A stretch of 64,000 bases of DNA from assembly GCA_030685235.1 (NCBI GenBank), contig MU839083.1, positions 124,001 through 188,000 on the forward strand. Direction: 5' to 3'. Position numbers and translations under genes: made by a program. How positions within the stretch are numbered: the first letter of the stretch is position 1; every line of letters begins with the position of its first letter. Positions 15,026-27,690 of the stretch are shown in pieces. This DNA is from Copromyces sp. CBS 386.78. Taxonomy: Eukaryota > Ascomycota > Sordariomycetes > Sordariales > Sordariaceae. Under the pieces are notes generated by a model, which ran no database searches, was not told where the DNA came from, and worked only from the letters and a program-made list of their open reading frames with translations.

Positions 15026-18000
15026 GTTTGCGTATGTTTGTCGAGATCCTTGGTCAGGTGGTTGTTGGGCTTCTTAATGGCAGAAGATCAAGGCTCGATG
15101 CGAACGAGTAAACGGTTCGAGAGTTCGACGATCGGGAGTCGTGATGGTGTGGATAGCGCTCTCGGAAATGGGTTGCTAGAGGCGAAATGGAAGTTTTCGC
15201 GCTGAAGCGATTCCAGAAAGAACTGCAGAAAAGGAAATGCGTGACGTGGTGAATGGTGGAAGCCGGCAATGTTTACTGGACTGCAAGGCTGTTCCCAAAT
15301 GCACGAACTCGTAGGCAGCCTCGCAGGAAGAAGTGGGGGATCGTGAATCCTCGAGGTCGCGACGGGAGGTTCTGACCAATGAGATTGGCGAATTGCACAT
15401 AGGGTCGAAAGGTACGTACTGGATACCGACGCTTCGATGATCGACGGCGCGCCTCAATTTCAGCACAACTTGAAAAGCGAAGGCCAACTCTAACTTGGGA
15501 GCATACGAAGCACGACAATCAAAGGGCATGCCTATTAGCTATATTACGCGAAGCTTCAACCACCCACGCATACGACTGAAATGTCTGAGGCGATGTCGAG
15601 TGCTCCCTTTAATATCTTCACATGCTGCTGACCGTGACTTGACCGTCCTGGTGAACTGATCGAGAATCTCATAGAGAAGGCGTACAAGTCTCAGATTCTA
15701 CATTTCGGTTGTCGTCGGTACTGCAGGAGCACGGGATACTGTCGCGTTCAAATCGCTTGCCGAAATGCGATTTCCCACGTGGGAAACAAACAGCAAGGGA
15801 GCCCAATTGTCCGTTCCGGTCCGGATTCCGGGCACGGGCTCTCCCGACGAATTCCCGAGTCCAAACGACGGAACGGGATCCACGGCGGTTTGTGGGTCCA
15901 TATCGTCTTAGACCCGCCGTCCATTCTACATGCTCAACAAACAGTGAGACAGACTACGTATGGCATGAGTCGTATATTCATCATGTTGTGATACAGGTAA
16001 CCGGCCTTGCCTCGAGCGAACCACCCATCGCATTCCCAACGTACTCGAGACTGAAGAGACAAGGTCGAAAGCGATCTAGCGTCGTCGGGCACAAAGGCCG
16101 GCTCCGACGAAAATCGCGATCCCAGCTGTGGTATCGATTATCAACTTGTGCATATCAAAATGGAGGCGGTTGTTGGCTTGCTGCACCGAGGAATCCTCCG
16201 TGAAGCAATGCCGTAAAGTCCGACCCTAAGGTCGTCCGCGGGCTTGGCGTGACATGTCTCAGAGCAACTCCATGTTGTTGTATCATGAAATGCGACGAAA
16301 GGTTGCGCCGTGATGTGCCGTTCACGTTGGTACCGGCCTATGGCCCCGTGCCGGCCCGTTCCAGTTTGCGGTCAAACGTGGCTCGCCCGCGACGACGCGC
16401 TGGCCAATGGCCAATTAGAGACGCCGGCACTAACTGAGGTACGTACCTTCGGCCGAGCTTTTGAAGATCTCTGCTCAGTGGTCAACGGCGATTTTGCCAA
16501 GACTTACCTCTAACGCCTCTGACGTAATGCTGAGCCGCTATAGGCAATTAACCGACAGCCCTTACAACTTCACGATTGCACTCGGTAGTTTTATTTCACA
16601 CAAAATGCCATAGATTTGTGACTCTCCTCTTCTTGTGCCCAATGATTTTTTTTTATATTTTTTATATTTTTATTTTTTTTCCACTCCGGGCATCGTATTG
16701 GTAAGCGGCAGTACCTACGGTCTACGCTATTTACTCACAGGCAATGACAAGTAAGACCTGTACTGGAGCTTGGTACTGTAAGAATCGGAGCATGGTTGAA
16801 TGGGGGTTGTCCATGCCCGGTATTGAAAATCCGATCCCATGCCATCGTCCTAGGACGCGAGTCAAGCGGTGCGGTCAACCAGAAAAAAGGCCAACGGCGC
16901 TATCTCTGACTCTGTATTGTTCAACTGGAGCAGGAGCTCGGTCTCTACCGACTCTCCCAAGCTACAGGCCCGGTCAGTCCATCGTGCAAACATGCAATGG
17001 AAGTTCCCGTTGATTTCACAAACGTTGTCAAATCGGGGACCATGTTTTGTTTGGCTTCTCCCGCGCGTTCCAAGCCCAACTTGTTCTCTCACCGCTGGCG
17101 AATACGAAGATGGGTCGTGGAATGATGGACGCTGCACCTCAAAAAGAGATTTTCATTGATGTCAATCAACTAAAGCGATTCAAGGCACGCAAAACGTGCC
17201 CCTTTTTTTCGTTGTGTGAAATGTGTCACGGCGACAGGATTCTTCGGAATTCTGGTTTCTACATTGCATTCGTCCACTTTCCAGAAGGCAGCAAGCAGCA
17301 AGCAGGTCGGGCCGCGCAGCATGAATTGCATGACAGGAGGAAAAGATGTTGCACTCGTCTGATGCCTGTGCACACCCAACGACTCCAACGTAGCCTTTCC
17401 AAGTCGTTCGAGACGGGAGCCCCGAGCCAGGCTCTCGGGTGCCTCCACCAAGACAGAGATGCAAGGCTCGAGAGTCGATCGAAGCCAAAGAATCGATGGT
17501 GTTGCAAAACCACCCAAGACAACCCAATGAACCCATACGGTACTAACTTGATGTGTGCAATGATCCTTGCGTCGTTACCTCCTTTTGGTGTTTGCTCGGG
17601 CTCGAAAAGGGAATAGCATCGATGGCGGCCTTGACATGCGGCGTCAATAGAAGATGGGGCTTGAGCTGAAATGGAGACGGCTTTCTGCTGCTAGTGACAG
17701 CTTGTCATCCGATTACCCGTGCCTTCTTACTTGTTTCCGATGCGGGAAACTCCGGTCGAAGATGCTTTGGATAGTGCACTAACAATACTGAGGTGTGCCA
17801 AGCCGGACATGGTTCTATACGGCACATTGGATGTGTTAGGCTAAGGTACTAAGTCTGATGATCTATTTACACTAGTGTATTTGCTTTTCCGACCGTCCAA
17901 GATCATCACCGGGTTAAAGAAACGTCGTCGGGGTTTGTGTCGAAGATTTGCTAGATTTGCATTTGCTCATGCACAGCGCAGCGACAATAACGGGAAGGAC

Positions 18001-19792
18001 GGGAATAAACACTCCTGCTGTCAGCCAAGACAATGCGGTCGCTCTTGGATGCCGGTTGTCCTCGGCATGCCGCTGTTCGCTCTTCGATCGCATCTTGGGC
18101 TGTATCGTACTAGTGTTTCGGTGTTTGTCCATCACATCCGCAACTCGACGCTCATCGCGGGGCAACGTGACATGAAGAAGATGGATTGGAAGACGCGGAA
18201 GACGATTCTTTGCCATTAGGAAGCATTGCCACTATATAAAAAATTACAATACCTCTGGAGGGAGGAGTCAGCACCAGCGGCGGAATTCACCCTGAGCTAC
18301 CCACTTTCTAGTTTCTACCCACTCGTCAGTTATCAGCTGTCACGTTGGTAGTGTAAAATAAACACAAGCTGCAGCAATGGTGGATCAGTTTAGCTCGACC
18401 TTGTGTGTACTACGCTGGAGGTGCATGTCAAAATTTTACCAACTGGTGATTTCTAGCAACCCAATGGATTTTGGTCTTTCAGTTTTTGAACGTTTTTCTC
18501 TATGCGCGCCTTTTCATCATGAAATCCCGAGTATCTTGTGGTTATAGACACAAGTAATGTACTCATGAATGTACATACTGCACATCAACATCGGGCGCTT
18601 GGACCAGCCAGAAAGAGGCAAGCCGGGCAGTCCACGACAATTGGTCTGGCAGATGGGCGTCAAACATGCTGTGCTGACCTAAGCCCAAAGGGGACACGCC
18701 CCTTGCCGTAGCTCCGTGCCCGCGCGCTCGCAGCCTCTCTTCGCCGCCCTAGGTACGGGCCATCACGTCATAGTCCCCTTTGGCGAACTGGGGCCCTGCC
18801 AACTTTCGCTCCATCGGTGCCATCTGCGGCCCATCCACGCTCCATGCCAGGTTCCATCCACCGGGTGCCCGTTGCAGGTCACGCAAGTTACCAAGGTCCA
18901 TCCAGTGGCATCGGTGCCATCGCTGCCCATCCACCGCCAGAGCAGAGCAAGAGCAGGACGACGGGGCTTGAAAAAGGCAAGAACTGTCAAGTGGTGAGCA
19001 GCTGCACCTGACTGGCAGATTGATTTGAGGTTGTAACTTGTTAGTGTCGACGAACCAAGCCCGCGCACTGCCACCCTGCGCCCGACCTTGCCCTGGCCTG
19101 CTCTAGTGCACCGTCCGCCTGGAGCCAAGTTCAAGTCTCTGCTTCTCGACATTCCAACTTGGCCGTCCGGCTGCTGCACCGGCCCTAACATCCCGTTCCC
19201 GTATCGATTCATCCGCCGCCGAACATCCACAATCTTCCTCCCGTACCGTACACCTGCCTCCAAACCGAACTTGACCTTTCCAAACTTCGCCAGGGATCCA
19301 CGCAGACAGACCGTCCTACTACCGAACACGCACCGGCAACGCACCCGCAACACACCAGCAGCACCGCAGACAGACAGACACTCGCAGTCAACAACAACAA
19401 CAACAACAACAAACAACAACAACAACAACAACATCCAGATCGTCTACAACTTGTATACACCTAAAGACAACTCAAAGTCTGCACTAGTTTATTCTTTCAC
19501 AGCCCAGCGTGATCTCGATCCAGGCCCTGTCTGACCGAAACCCTGTCCAGCACGCCTTGTCCTGCTACGGTCTACGAGTGCTTTTTTGCCTGTCCAGACT
19601 CCAGCCACCACTCATCAGCAACCCGCTACGCCAAAACCCTCGACGAACCTTTCACAAAGCTCGCCCCTATTGACCCCAACAACATAGCGCACGCGCCATA
19701 ATCTCATCCGTGTTGCCGAGCACCACGACTGACAATTAATCATTCAAAACACTTGTTTAAGCTGGATTTGGGAGACATACTGCACATGAGGA
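15026..19792. other. Large divergent intergenic region between SSL1 and the histidine kinase
   Basis: About 4.8 kb. The part next to 19,792 is a plausible long leader of the kinase mRNA and contains a (CAA)n tract at about 19,389-19,432 and C-rich unstructured sequence. An AT-rich patch at about 16,640-16,680 is present. Several ORFs of 100-220 codons lie here on both strands, but they overlap one another and show no domain signature. No transposon remnant is recognised. Confidence 0.45.
19389..19432. repeat. (CAA)n microsatellite in presumed 5' leader of the histidine kinase gene
   Basis: Near-perfect CAA repeats with a single interruption, about 360 bp upstream of the kinase start codon. 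CAA repeats in leaders are unstructured and usually favour ribosome scanning. That it is transcribed is inferred from position. Confidence 0.8.
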
Positions 19793-19830
19793 ATGCGATT
19801 TTTCAGCCTTCATCGCCGAAGCCACAGTAA
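19786..19830 (+). promoter_or_regulatory. Short upstream ORF overlapping the histidine kinase start codon
   Basis: An ATG at 19,786 begins a 14-codon frame that runs past the kinase ATG at 19,793 in a different frame and ends in TAA. If the transcript starts upstream, ribosomes that initiate here could not re-use the main ATG directly. Transcript start is unknown, so an effect on translation is inference. Confidence 0.4.
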
Positions 19831-22800
19831 AGAGAAAGAGAAAAGAAAGAGCATTTCCTTGCCTCTTCTTCGCCCTCGCTCCGCCGAAAGACCAGGAACA
19901 ACCGAATCCACGCCCACATCCACTACCACTACGACTCCCGCTTTCACTCCCGCTCCCACAATAACAGCTACTACCGCGGCCACGACGCCCACGGGTACGA
20001 CCACGACGCCAGCCACGCCCCCGCGCACGACGACTCCTCCCAGAACTGCCATCGAATCGCCAGACAGTCACTGTTCCGACCAGTGCACTACTCCGCGAAC
20101 CCAAATCGGTCCTACCGATGATTATGCCCTGAGTCCTCCAGAGGCTTCTGCGCCAACTGAACAGCTTGATCAGCAGCACCAAATGACTGGTGGCGTCGAC
20201 GGGAGAGGAGGGCTTGGGTCGCTTCAACTTCCGACGCCGCAACCACGAGCCCCCGATCAGCACGCCCCTGCACCCTTCCTGGATGATATCCGATCTAGGG
20301 ACTCGGTGCGCAAGCCCTCCAGGCTTTCTTCCGAGGTCAGCTTCAACGATAGCCCCAACAGCGAGCCGTCAACCGAGGAAAGGCAGTTGCAGGCAGAGAA
20401 TGGAAAGAGGACGGTGGGGGATTCGCAGCAGAGCAAGATGGATCCGTCCGAGGCACAACGGCAGCTAAGTCAATACCGTTTGCACTTGGCCCGCGAGATG
20501 GAAAAGAGAGAGATTGTTGCGGCAACGGAGAACCGGCTGCCCATCCCGGGCCCGGCACGCGTGTCCCCTATTCAGGAGGAGGCCAGCAGTCCTTCGCCAC
20601 AGCTCCCCCAGAGCGGCAGCGAGCCAACGACGACATCGACCGAGTCCGGGAACACCATCCGCGGCGGCGTCACCCCCGGCTTGACGGCCAGAACTCCTTC
20701 GTATCCCTTCCCGCGCATGGTATCCTCGCCCGGCTTTCCGCACATTGGCCCGCCATTACACCGCCCGTTTACCACGCTCTCACCAACTACGTTTCCGAAT
20801 ACGCATCAGTCTACGGGAGCTCAGATCTCGTTTGCCGGCATCCAGGGTCTTGACCATTCTGTATCCAATCCCTCTACTCCTGCCTCAGCAATGACCTTTC
20901 TGCCCCAAGGGTGCTCCGGTACCGAGCTTGGTGAATTTGCGACGCCCAATCTATACGACTTGACGCTCATGCTTTCGGCCGAGCCGGGCTTGGATGCATG
21001 GTGGCACACAGTCGTCCAGATTATGACTGAAGTGTACAGGGCTGAAAGGGTAACCCTTGCTGTGCCTGCCGATTCGACGGATATCGAGAATGTGCCATGG
21101 GGGCAAAAGGCAACCTACAACGCCCACCAGGAGGATGGCCTTAGCCTAGGCTATCTGGCTAGAGGCTCAAGCTTTGTCCACAGCAGTACCGACGATATCA
21201 CCGACCTCTACCAGAACAACGATGAGTCCCCCAAGCCCAAGGGCTTGGCACGTCCCGGGCTGCCGAGTCGACACTCGTTCTCTTCGTTTGAAGACAATAA
21301 GGATAAGAACGTGTCGGTTGAACGGGCGCCTGCCACACCGCTTCGGCCACCAATGGTCTCGCGAAGCAAGACTACTCACCCAGGTGTTGGACGCGATCGA
21401 GATGTGAGTGAGGAGGATGACGACGTTGCCGTGAGCTTGAACCGCGAAGCTTTGGCGGAGCATGACGCCCTTGAGGGACAGCAGCCCATTCCTAGCTGGG
21501 AAGCACCAATAACCAACAAGAGAGAAGGGCACGGGAAGCTCTTGAATGTCCTCCAGGCACTGGACTACGAGGCCGATCCTTTACTCGACCATAACGGGGT
21601 ATTGCGGGTTTTGGAGCGCGGTCGTGTTGTTGCTCTTACTAGGACGTATCCGTATCTCGCACAAACATCGTTAGCCGACAGCAAAGCCGCTGACCCCAAA
21701 GTAGCGGCGCGCAGCCAGTCGCCAGAAGGACCACGGAGAAAGATCAAGAAAATTCGGACGCGATCCGAGTCAACTACCAAACTTTCTGCGCTTCTGGGCA
21801 GTGCGACTTTGTCATCCACCGCAGGTAGGACCTCCGGTGGGCAGGGAATGGAGAAAAAGGCTACTGGGATCGCCTCTCGCTTAGATGACGAACACCCAAG
21901 GCCCCCGACACCCAAATATGAGGAGTACGAGCAGGCACCGCCATCTCCGTGGTCTCAATCACCAGCCCCTTCCCCCGCTGTGAGAGCTGACCCCAGCGAG
22001 AATCCTTTCTTCACGGATGCCATGGTCGACGAGGAGTCATTCAATCCAGGTTCTGCTCCTCCAGACTACTCAGCTCTGCAACCACCCGAGGCTATTGGGG
22101 TTGACAACTCGTGGACCGTACTGCATATCCCTTTAACCCATGTCCTACTGTCGAAACCTCAGCAGCCGGGCTTCAAACTGGATTCAGCGTTCTTGGAGCA
22201 AAAGATGTCACAACGCGGCAAGTCTGGACACACACCGACAATCCCTACGCCCTACCAAGAACCTGCCGCCAAGGAAAAGCACGCCCCGATTGCGATCTTG
22301 TCTATACTCAGCCCTATCATTCCATATCCCTCGAATCTTCGTCACTCGTTGGAGCACTTGGCACCACATCTGGCCACATCCTTCTCTCTGTGTCGGCACT
22401 ACACTAACCTGGAAACGGAGCTGAATGGTCTACAGAAGCGAAGGCCGCAGACGGTCGGCTTTGGTGCGTTGGGTCCTGACGGGCGTCCGCTGGCTGATCC
22501 CACCGCTCTTACCATGGGATACCTCCCCACCGACGACAACATCTCCCAGCAGTCGCACGCTGGCAGCATAACCAGTCCTAGCGAATATTCTGGTCCATCT
22601 CGCAGTACCATACATTCTCCGAATGGGACGCCTACCTGGGATCCTTCGGCATTGAGTCACTTGATGGACAAACGGTCTTCCTCTGCTAGCCCAGCTCCTA
22701 TCGCCGCCGGTGACAGTTACTTTACCACTAAGCCAAAGTCTGGAGTTACCGTTGTAGGACAACGGGCAAAGGCAGGCTCAAGAGAAGGCAATACCCTCGA

Positions 22801-25800
22801 AAGGAAGGGCTCCTTGAAGATACCTGGTGGGAAATCCCAGTGGCAGGATGCAGCGGGCGTCACTCCTGTGTCGCAGGAGTCTCAGGGAAGCGGAGAAAGT
22901 ACCCGCCGGAGCATTGATGAATCTTCGCCGGCAAACTCGCAGCAAAAGACTACAGTCCTCAAAGAGCAGCGGGAAGAAAGAGGCAGCATCGCAAGCAGTC
23001 AGTCGGCCGAGTTCCAACGGAGAAAGCCTGCTATTACGCCTACAGGTCAGCATCGGCACACACAGTTGCATTCATATGGCGCCGACTTTGCCACCACGTT
23101 CCAGTCGCTTCCTCCGAGCTCCACCGTTGGCAAAGGTATCTCCCAGGGCGCAACGCCATCTAGGCAAGGATCGATATCATCGGCAGAAATGACACCACCA
23201 TCGGACAAGCTCAAAGGCCTTATCCTCGACTCTCTGCCCGCTCATGTCTTCGTGGCCCTTCCGCAAACTGGTGAAATCGTCTGGGTGAACAGTCGGTTCT
23301 TGACGTACCGCGGCCAAACCTCTGGTGATCTGGCCGCAGACCCTTGGGGAAGCATCCATCCTGACGACAGAGATGATTATCTTCGTAAATGGAGTGCATC
23401 TGTCCGTACTGGCGAACAGTTCTCCACTACCGTCAGAATTCGACGCTTCGACGGGGCTTATCGGTATTTCTACGCGCGGGCTGTCGCCTCCAAGGACAAG
23501 AGGGGTGTTATCTTGCAGTTTCTGGGTTCATATATGGATATCCATGATCAGCATGTCGCAGAGCTCAGAGCAGCACGGCAGGAAGAGATCGAGGTATCGG
23601 AGGCAAAACATCGTCTACTTGCTAACCTGATCCCCCAGATCATCTTCACTGCGACCGAAGACGAGGGTATCACTTTCGCGAACGAGCAATGGCTTTCTTA
23701 TACCGGACAAAGCTTTGATGATGTTCTCGGACTTGGCTTCATGGATTTCGTGCACCCAGAGGATCTGGCCAAATGCCGGATACCCCTCGAACGACCTACT
23801 TCACCGCATGTCAGGCAGGGCAAGACCAGGCATGACCATTCGCCTTCGCCCAGCAAGTTCGGCATGGCTGCTATGGGCAAACAGCCTGCTACCCCTACCG
23901 TTGAAAGTCTTCCGGGGCTAGTACACCCAGCTCTCACCAGACACAGCAGTAGCGCCAGCAGTTCTGCTAACGAGCTCGCGGGCCCTAATCTGTCCGAGCT
24001 TGCCAGGCAGGGAGTGATCAAAATCAGCACCGATAGCAAGGGCCAGCTCTCATACACAACAGAAATCCGACTTCGTTCCAAGAGCGGCGAGTACCGCTGG
24101 CATCTCATTCGATGCGTTGAGATTGACAATGTCGACTTTGGTAATGGCGCCAGCTCTTATTTCGGCTCTGCCACTGATATCAACGACTTGAAGCTTCTGG
24201 AGACCAAGTTGAAGGAGGCTATGGAGTCGAAGAGTCGTTTCCTGAGCAACATGTCCCATGAGATCCGAACACCTCTTATCGGCATTTCTGGTATGGTCAG
24301 TTTCCTTCAAGATACCACACTCAACGAGGAGCAACGTGATTACACCAATACCATTCAGACCAGCGCCAACAGTTTAATCATGATCATCAACGATATCCTG
24401 GATCTTTCCAAGGTTGATGCAGGCATGATGAAGCTGAACTACGAATGGTTCCACACACGCTCTCTCATTGAGGATGTCAACGAGCTGGTGTCCACCATGG
24501 CGATTGCCAAACGTCTCGAGCTCAATTATGTTGTCGAAGAAGACGTGCCGGCATGGGTCAAGGGTGATAAGGTCCGAATCCGCCAGGTCTTGCTCAACGT
24601 TATCGGCAATGCCATCAAGTTCACTAATGAAGGAGAGGTATTTAGCCGATGCAAGGTTGTTATTCCTGACGATGGTCCTTTGCACGAGAACGAGATTATG
24701 CTTGAGTTCTCCATCATTGACACTGGAAGAGGCTTCACCAAGGAGGAAGCCGAGTTGATCTTCAAACCTTTTAGCCAGATTGATGGAAGCAGTACCCGCC
24801 AACACGGTGGAAGTGGTCTAGGCTTGGTCATTTCGCGCCAACTGGTCGAGCTACACGGCGGCAAGATGGACGGCACGGCGGTGCCTGGAAAGGGATCAAC
24901 CTTCACCTTTACCGCAAGGTTTGGGCTTCCGACAGAATCTGACAACCCTGACCTGGCTGCAGCACCTGCGCCTACGCCAGGTCTCATACCGGAAATGAAC
25001 ATTCGCCGTCGGTCCTCCCTGGTATCCCCTCACTGTAGGCCATCTCTCGCTTCCGCACCCTCGTCAGGCTCAGTGGTTCCTGCTGAGTCTGACACTAGAT
25101 CGCCCGCAGCAGTTTCCACCAGTAGCTCCGAGCCGTCTATCCACTCGTCACGCACCCAAACCACCGAGCGCTCATCCATGTCGTCTGTTAACGTCGGGTC
25201 CTTAGCACGGTTCAGCGAGGCAGCTCGTGCCAGTGGGCACGATTTGTCCCAGATGAAGCTTGAGATGCCTCATGCTAGAGGAGGAGGCAGTGGCTCAGAT
25301 GCGGGCACTACCCCAACGCCTAGTAATTCAAGCAACGAGCGCCTGTCTAGGCCTACCAACAAAGAGGCCGGTGGTTCTCAAGACCGCGATGGGTTTCACG
25401 CACCCCTGTTCTCCATCTTGATTATCTGCCCTCAAACGCACAGTCGCGAGGCCACGACAAAGCATATCGAGATGACGCTGCCAAAGGATAACCCTCACCA
25501 GATCACAGCTGTTGCATCTGTTCAGGATGCGCGCAAGCTAATTGGCGGAGAAGACCCCGTTTTCTTCACGCACGTGGTGGTCAACCTTCCGACACCTGAG
25601 CAGATCATTGAGTTGATGGACGAAGTCCAGCGTTCAAGCATGATTGGCCGCGGCGTCACCATCCTCATTCTCTCCGACTCGGTCCAGCGCCAGGCGGTTC
25701 TGAAGCAGGTAACCGGTACTCAGTATGAGGACATTCTGTCTGAGAACCGGGTGACCTACATCTACAAACCTGTCAAGCCATCACGGTTCGCGGTGATCTT

Positions 25801-26365
25801 TGATCCGGCCAAGGAGCGTGATCTCAGCATCGACCGGAACAGATCAACGGCGGAGCAGTTGGTGGAGAACCAGAAGCAGAGCTATCTCGAAGTGGAGAAG
25901 CGTATGGGCAACAAGGGGTACAAAGTCCTCTTGGTTGAGGATAACTTGGTCAACCAGAAGGTGCTGCAAAAGTATCTCAAGAAGGTCGGAGTGGATGTGG
26001 AGTTGGTTGCAGACGGAGTCGAGTGCACTGATGTTGTGTTTTCGCGGCCGCATGACTACTTTTCGTTGATCTTGGTATGTTTCTTACCCGCTATCCGTGA
26101 TTTGCCAAGTGAATTATGTGACTAACCATTATCTTAACAGTGTGATCTTCACATGCCACGCAAGGACGGATACCAAGCCTGCCGCGAAATTCGCGAGTGG
26201 GAAGCCAAGGGCAAGTTCCCAGGAAGGTCGTTGCCCATCATCGCCCTGTCGGCAAACGTCATGAGTGACGTCCAGGATAAGTGTCTCCAAGCAGGGTTCA
26301 ACGACTACGTGACGAAACCTGTCGACTTTATCAACCTGAGTAATGCTCTCTCGAGGTTCTTCTAA
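19793..26365 (+). CDS. Hybrid sensor histidine kinase with split GAF-like region, two PAS domains, pseudo-receiver and receiver
   Basis: Two exons, 19793-26074 and 26141-26365, encode 2,168 residues. Order of parts: Thr/Pro/Ser-rich low-complexity N-terminus (1-380); a GAF-like segment (about 385-435) separated from its likely C-terminal half (about 770-880) by some 300 disordered residues; a disordered linker; PAS1 (about 1139-1245); PAS2 (about 1273-1470) carrying a ~90-residue insert at 1333-1420; HisKA with the phospho-accepting His1489 in NMSHEIRTPL; HATPase_c (about 1600-1713) with Asn1606 in the N box, DTGRGF, and GGSGLGL; a degenerate receiver-like stretch (about 1873-2008) with Asn1931 where the Asp should be; and a true receiver (2043-2168) with Glu2049/Asp2050, phospho-Asp2096 in CDLHMP, and the KPVD lysine. 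The single intron lies inside the receiver. No transmembrane segment is evident, so it is probably cytosolic and feeds a phosphorelay through an HPt protein (established for the class). The exact fungal HK group is not assigned. Confidence 0.93.
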
Positions 26366-26400
26366 TCTATCTATCTGATGGAGCCTCGCTACATCATTGT

Positions 26401-26402
26401 TC

Positions 26403-26465
<63 letters not shown>

Positions 26466-26472
26466 TACACAC
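26401..26472. repeat. Compound microsatellite (TCTG)n-(TC)n-(AC)n
   Basis: Starts 36 bp after the kinase stop codon, in its presumed 3' UTR. TCTG units run into a TC tract and then an AC tract. Likely length-variable between strains. Confidence 0.9.
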
Positions 26473-27662
26473 GAAAGGGGAAGGGGGTGGAAACGGGGGA
26501 ATGGGAAGCAACGAAGGAAAGAATTGCAGGCAAACGGAAATGGAACTGGTTTTTTAACAGGACTGGAAGGGGAAGGGAAGATCATTGCATACCATCATCC
26601 GTCATCCAATATCATTATTTCATTGTTATTTGTTTTCGAAAACTTCTCGTTTTTGGTTGACAACAAGCTGATAGACAAAAGTCAAAACCGTGGAGAGAGA
26701 AAGCGATAATTTTGCTAGAGATACCAGTTGTTACTACACCTTTCTGCTCTCTCTTTCCATGTACTATTCAACGTATGTCTTAATTCTCTTCACTTTACTT
26801 TCTTTTCTTGTTTTTTGTTTTTGTTTCTTACTACAGGTCTACGGGTAATGAAAAGGGTTAGGCTAAGGCTGGCGAAGGTTAAGAGGGATGGCTTCTATCT
26901 GGCATGGCGATTGGAATGTGGGCATAGTTAATGAATGGTTCGAAGGTTTTGTCTGATGTAATGTTGCTGTGTTGTATGAGTGGAACGCATCATGGGAAAT
27001 CTCAATCATTTTGTTACATAACAATAATCCTGTGAGATACGTTACGTGATAGAACAACAAGAGACCAAGGTCTGCAGAGCTCGAGACCATGGAATCGGAA
27101 CTCCGTTTGTCGTGAGTCAAAGCATGAATGGAATATCTTCCCATGATCCTCGCCAATTTACCATTAGAGAACAGACAGAAAGATAAATGGAGATATAGAT
27201 AACAGAAATAAGATCGCATACCCTCAAACGGAACGTCGCAAGACCGAACGACAAGAACGCTAGTGAAGTGAAGTGTTGTTGTACCTCCAAACCCCAAATC
27301 TCAAAACAAAACGATATATAACCCGCAAACATCACCTCTCTTTACACATCCGGACAACCGGGCAGCAATACACATACGACCATAGGCACCAGGGCAAAAA
27401 CTTGAGATCCCGTCAGCTCTGCCCTAGATAAGCCGGTGACCACCAGTCTAGTAGTCGGATCGGCGACGACCGGCGAAGAAGCCAGTGCTGTATGTCCTTT
27501 TTCTGTCTTTTCCTTCTCTTCCTCTCAAGAGGGAGGAACGAACGGTCTCTTAACTTGGACGAGTTTCGTGGGAAGGCACAACTCAGCTGGGCCGGCGGCT
27601 GGGTGGCTGTGCTTTTCCATACTGAACGGCTTTTTCCTAAATAGATATCTAGTGATGGTGGG

Positions 27663-27690
27663 GCGAGGCGAGGCGAGGCGAGGCGATGCG
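27663..27690. repeat. GGCGA pentanucleotide tandem repeat
   Basis: About five copies of a GGCGA unit with one imperfect copy at the end. Simple repeat with no assigned role. Confidence 0.75.

Noticed and set aside
17047..17616. 189-codon plus-strand ORF in the SSL1-kinase intergenic region
   Set aside because: No domain pattern, with similar-length ORFs on the other strand covering the same bases.
17914..18216. 100-codon minus-strand ORF with one hydrophobic segment near its C-terminus
   Set aside because: Could encode a small tail-anchored protein, but nothing else supports it and an opposite-strand ORF overlaps it.
18763..19434. 223-codon minus-strand ORF antisense to the kinase leader
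   Set aside because: Leu/Val-rich start is just the reverse complement of the CAA repeat.
19757..20263. 168-codon ORF antisense to the kinase N-terminus
   Set aside because: Shadow of the Thr/Pro-rich low-complexity coding region on the plus strand.
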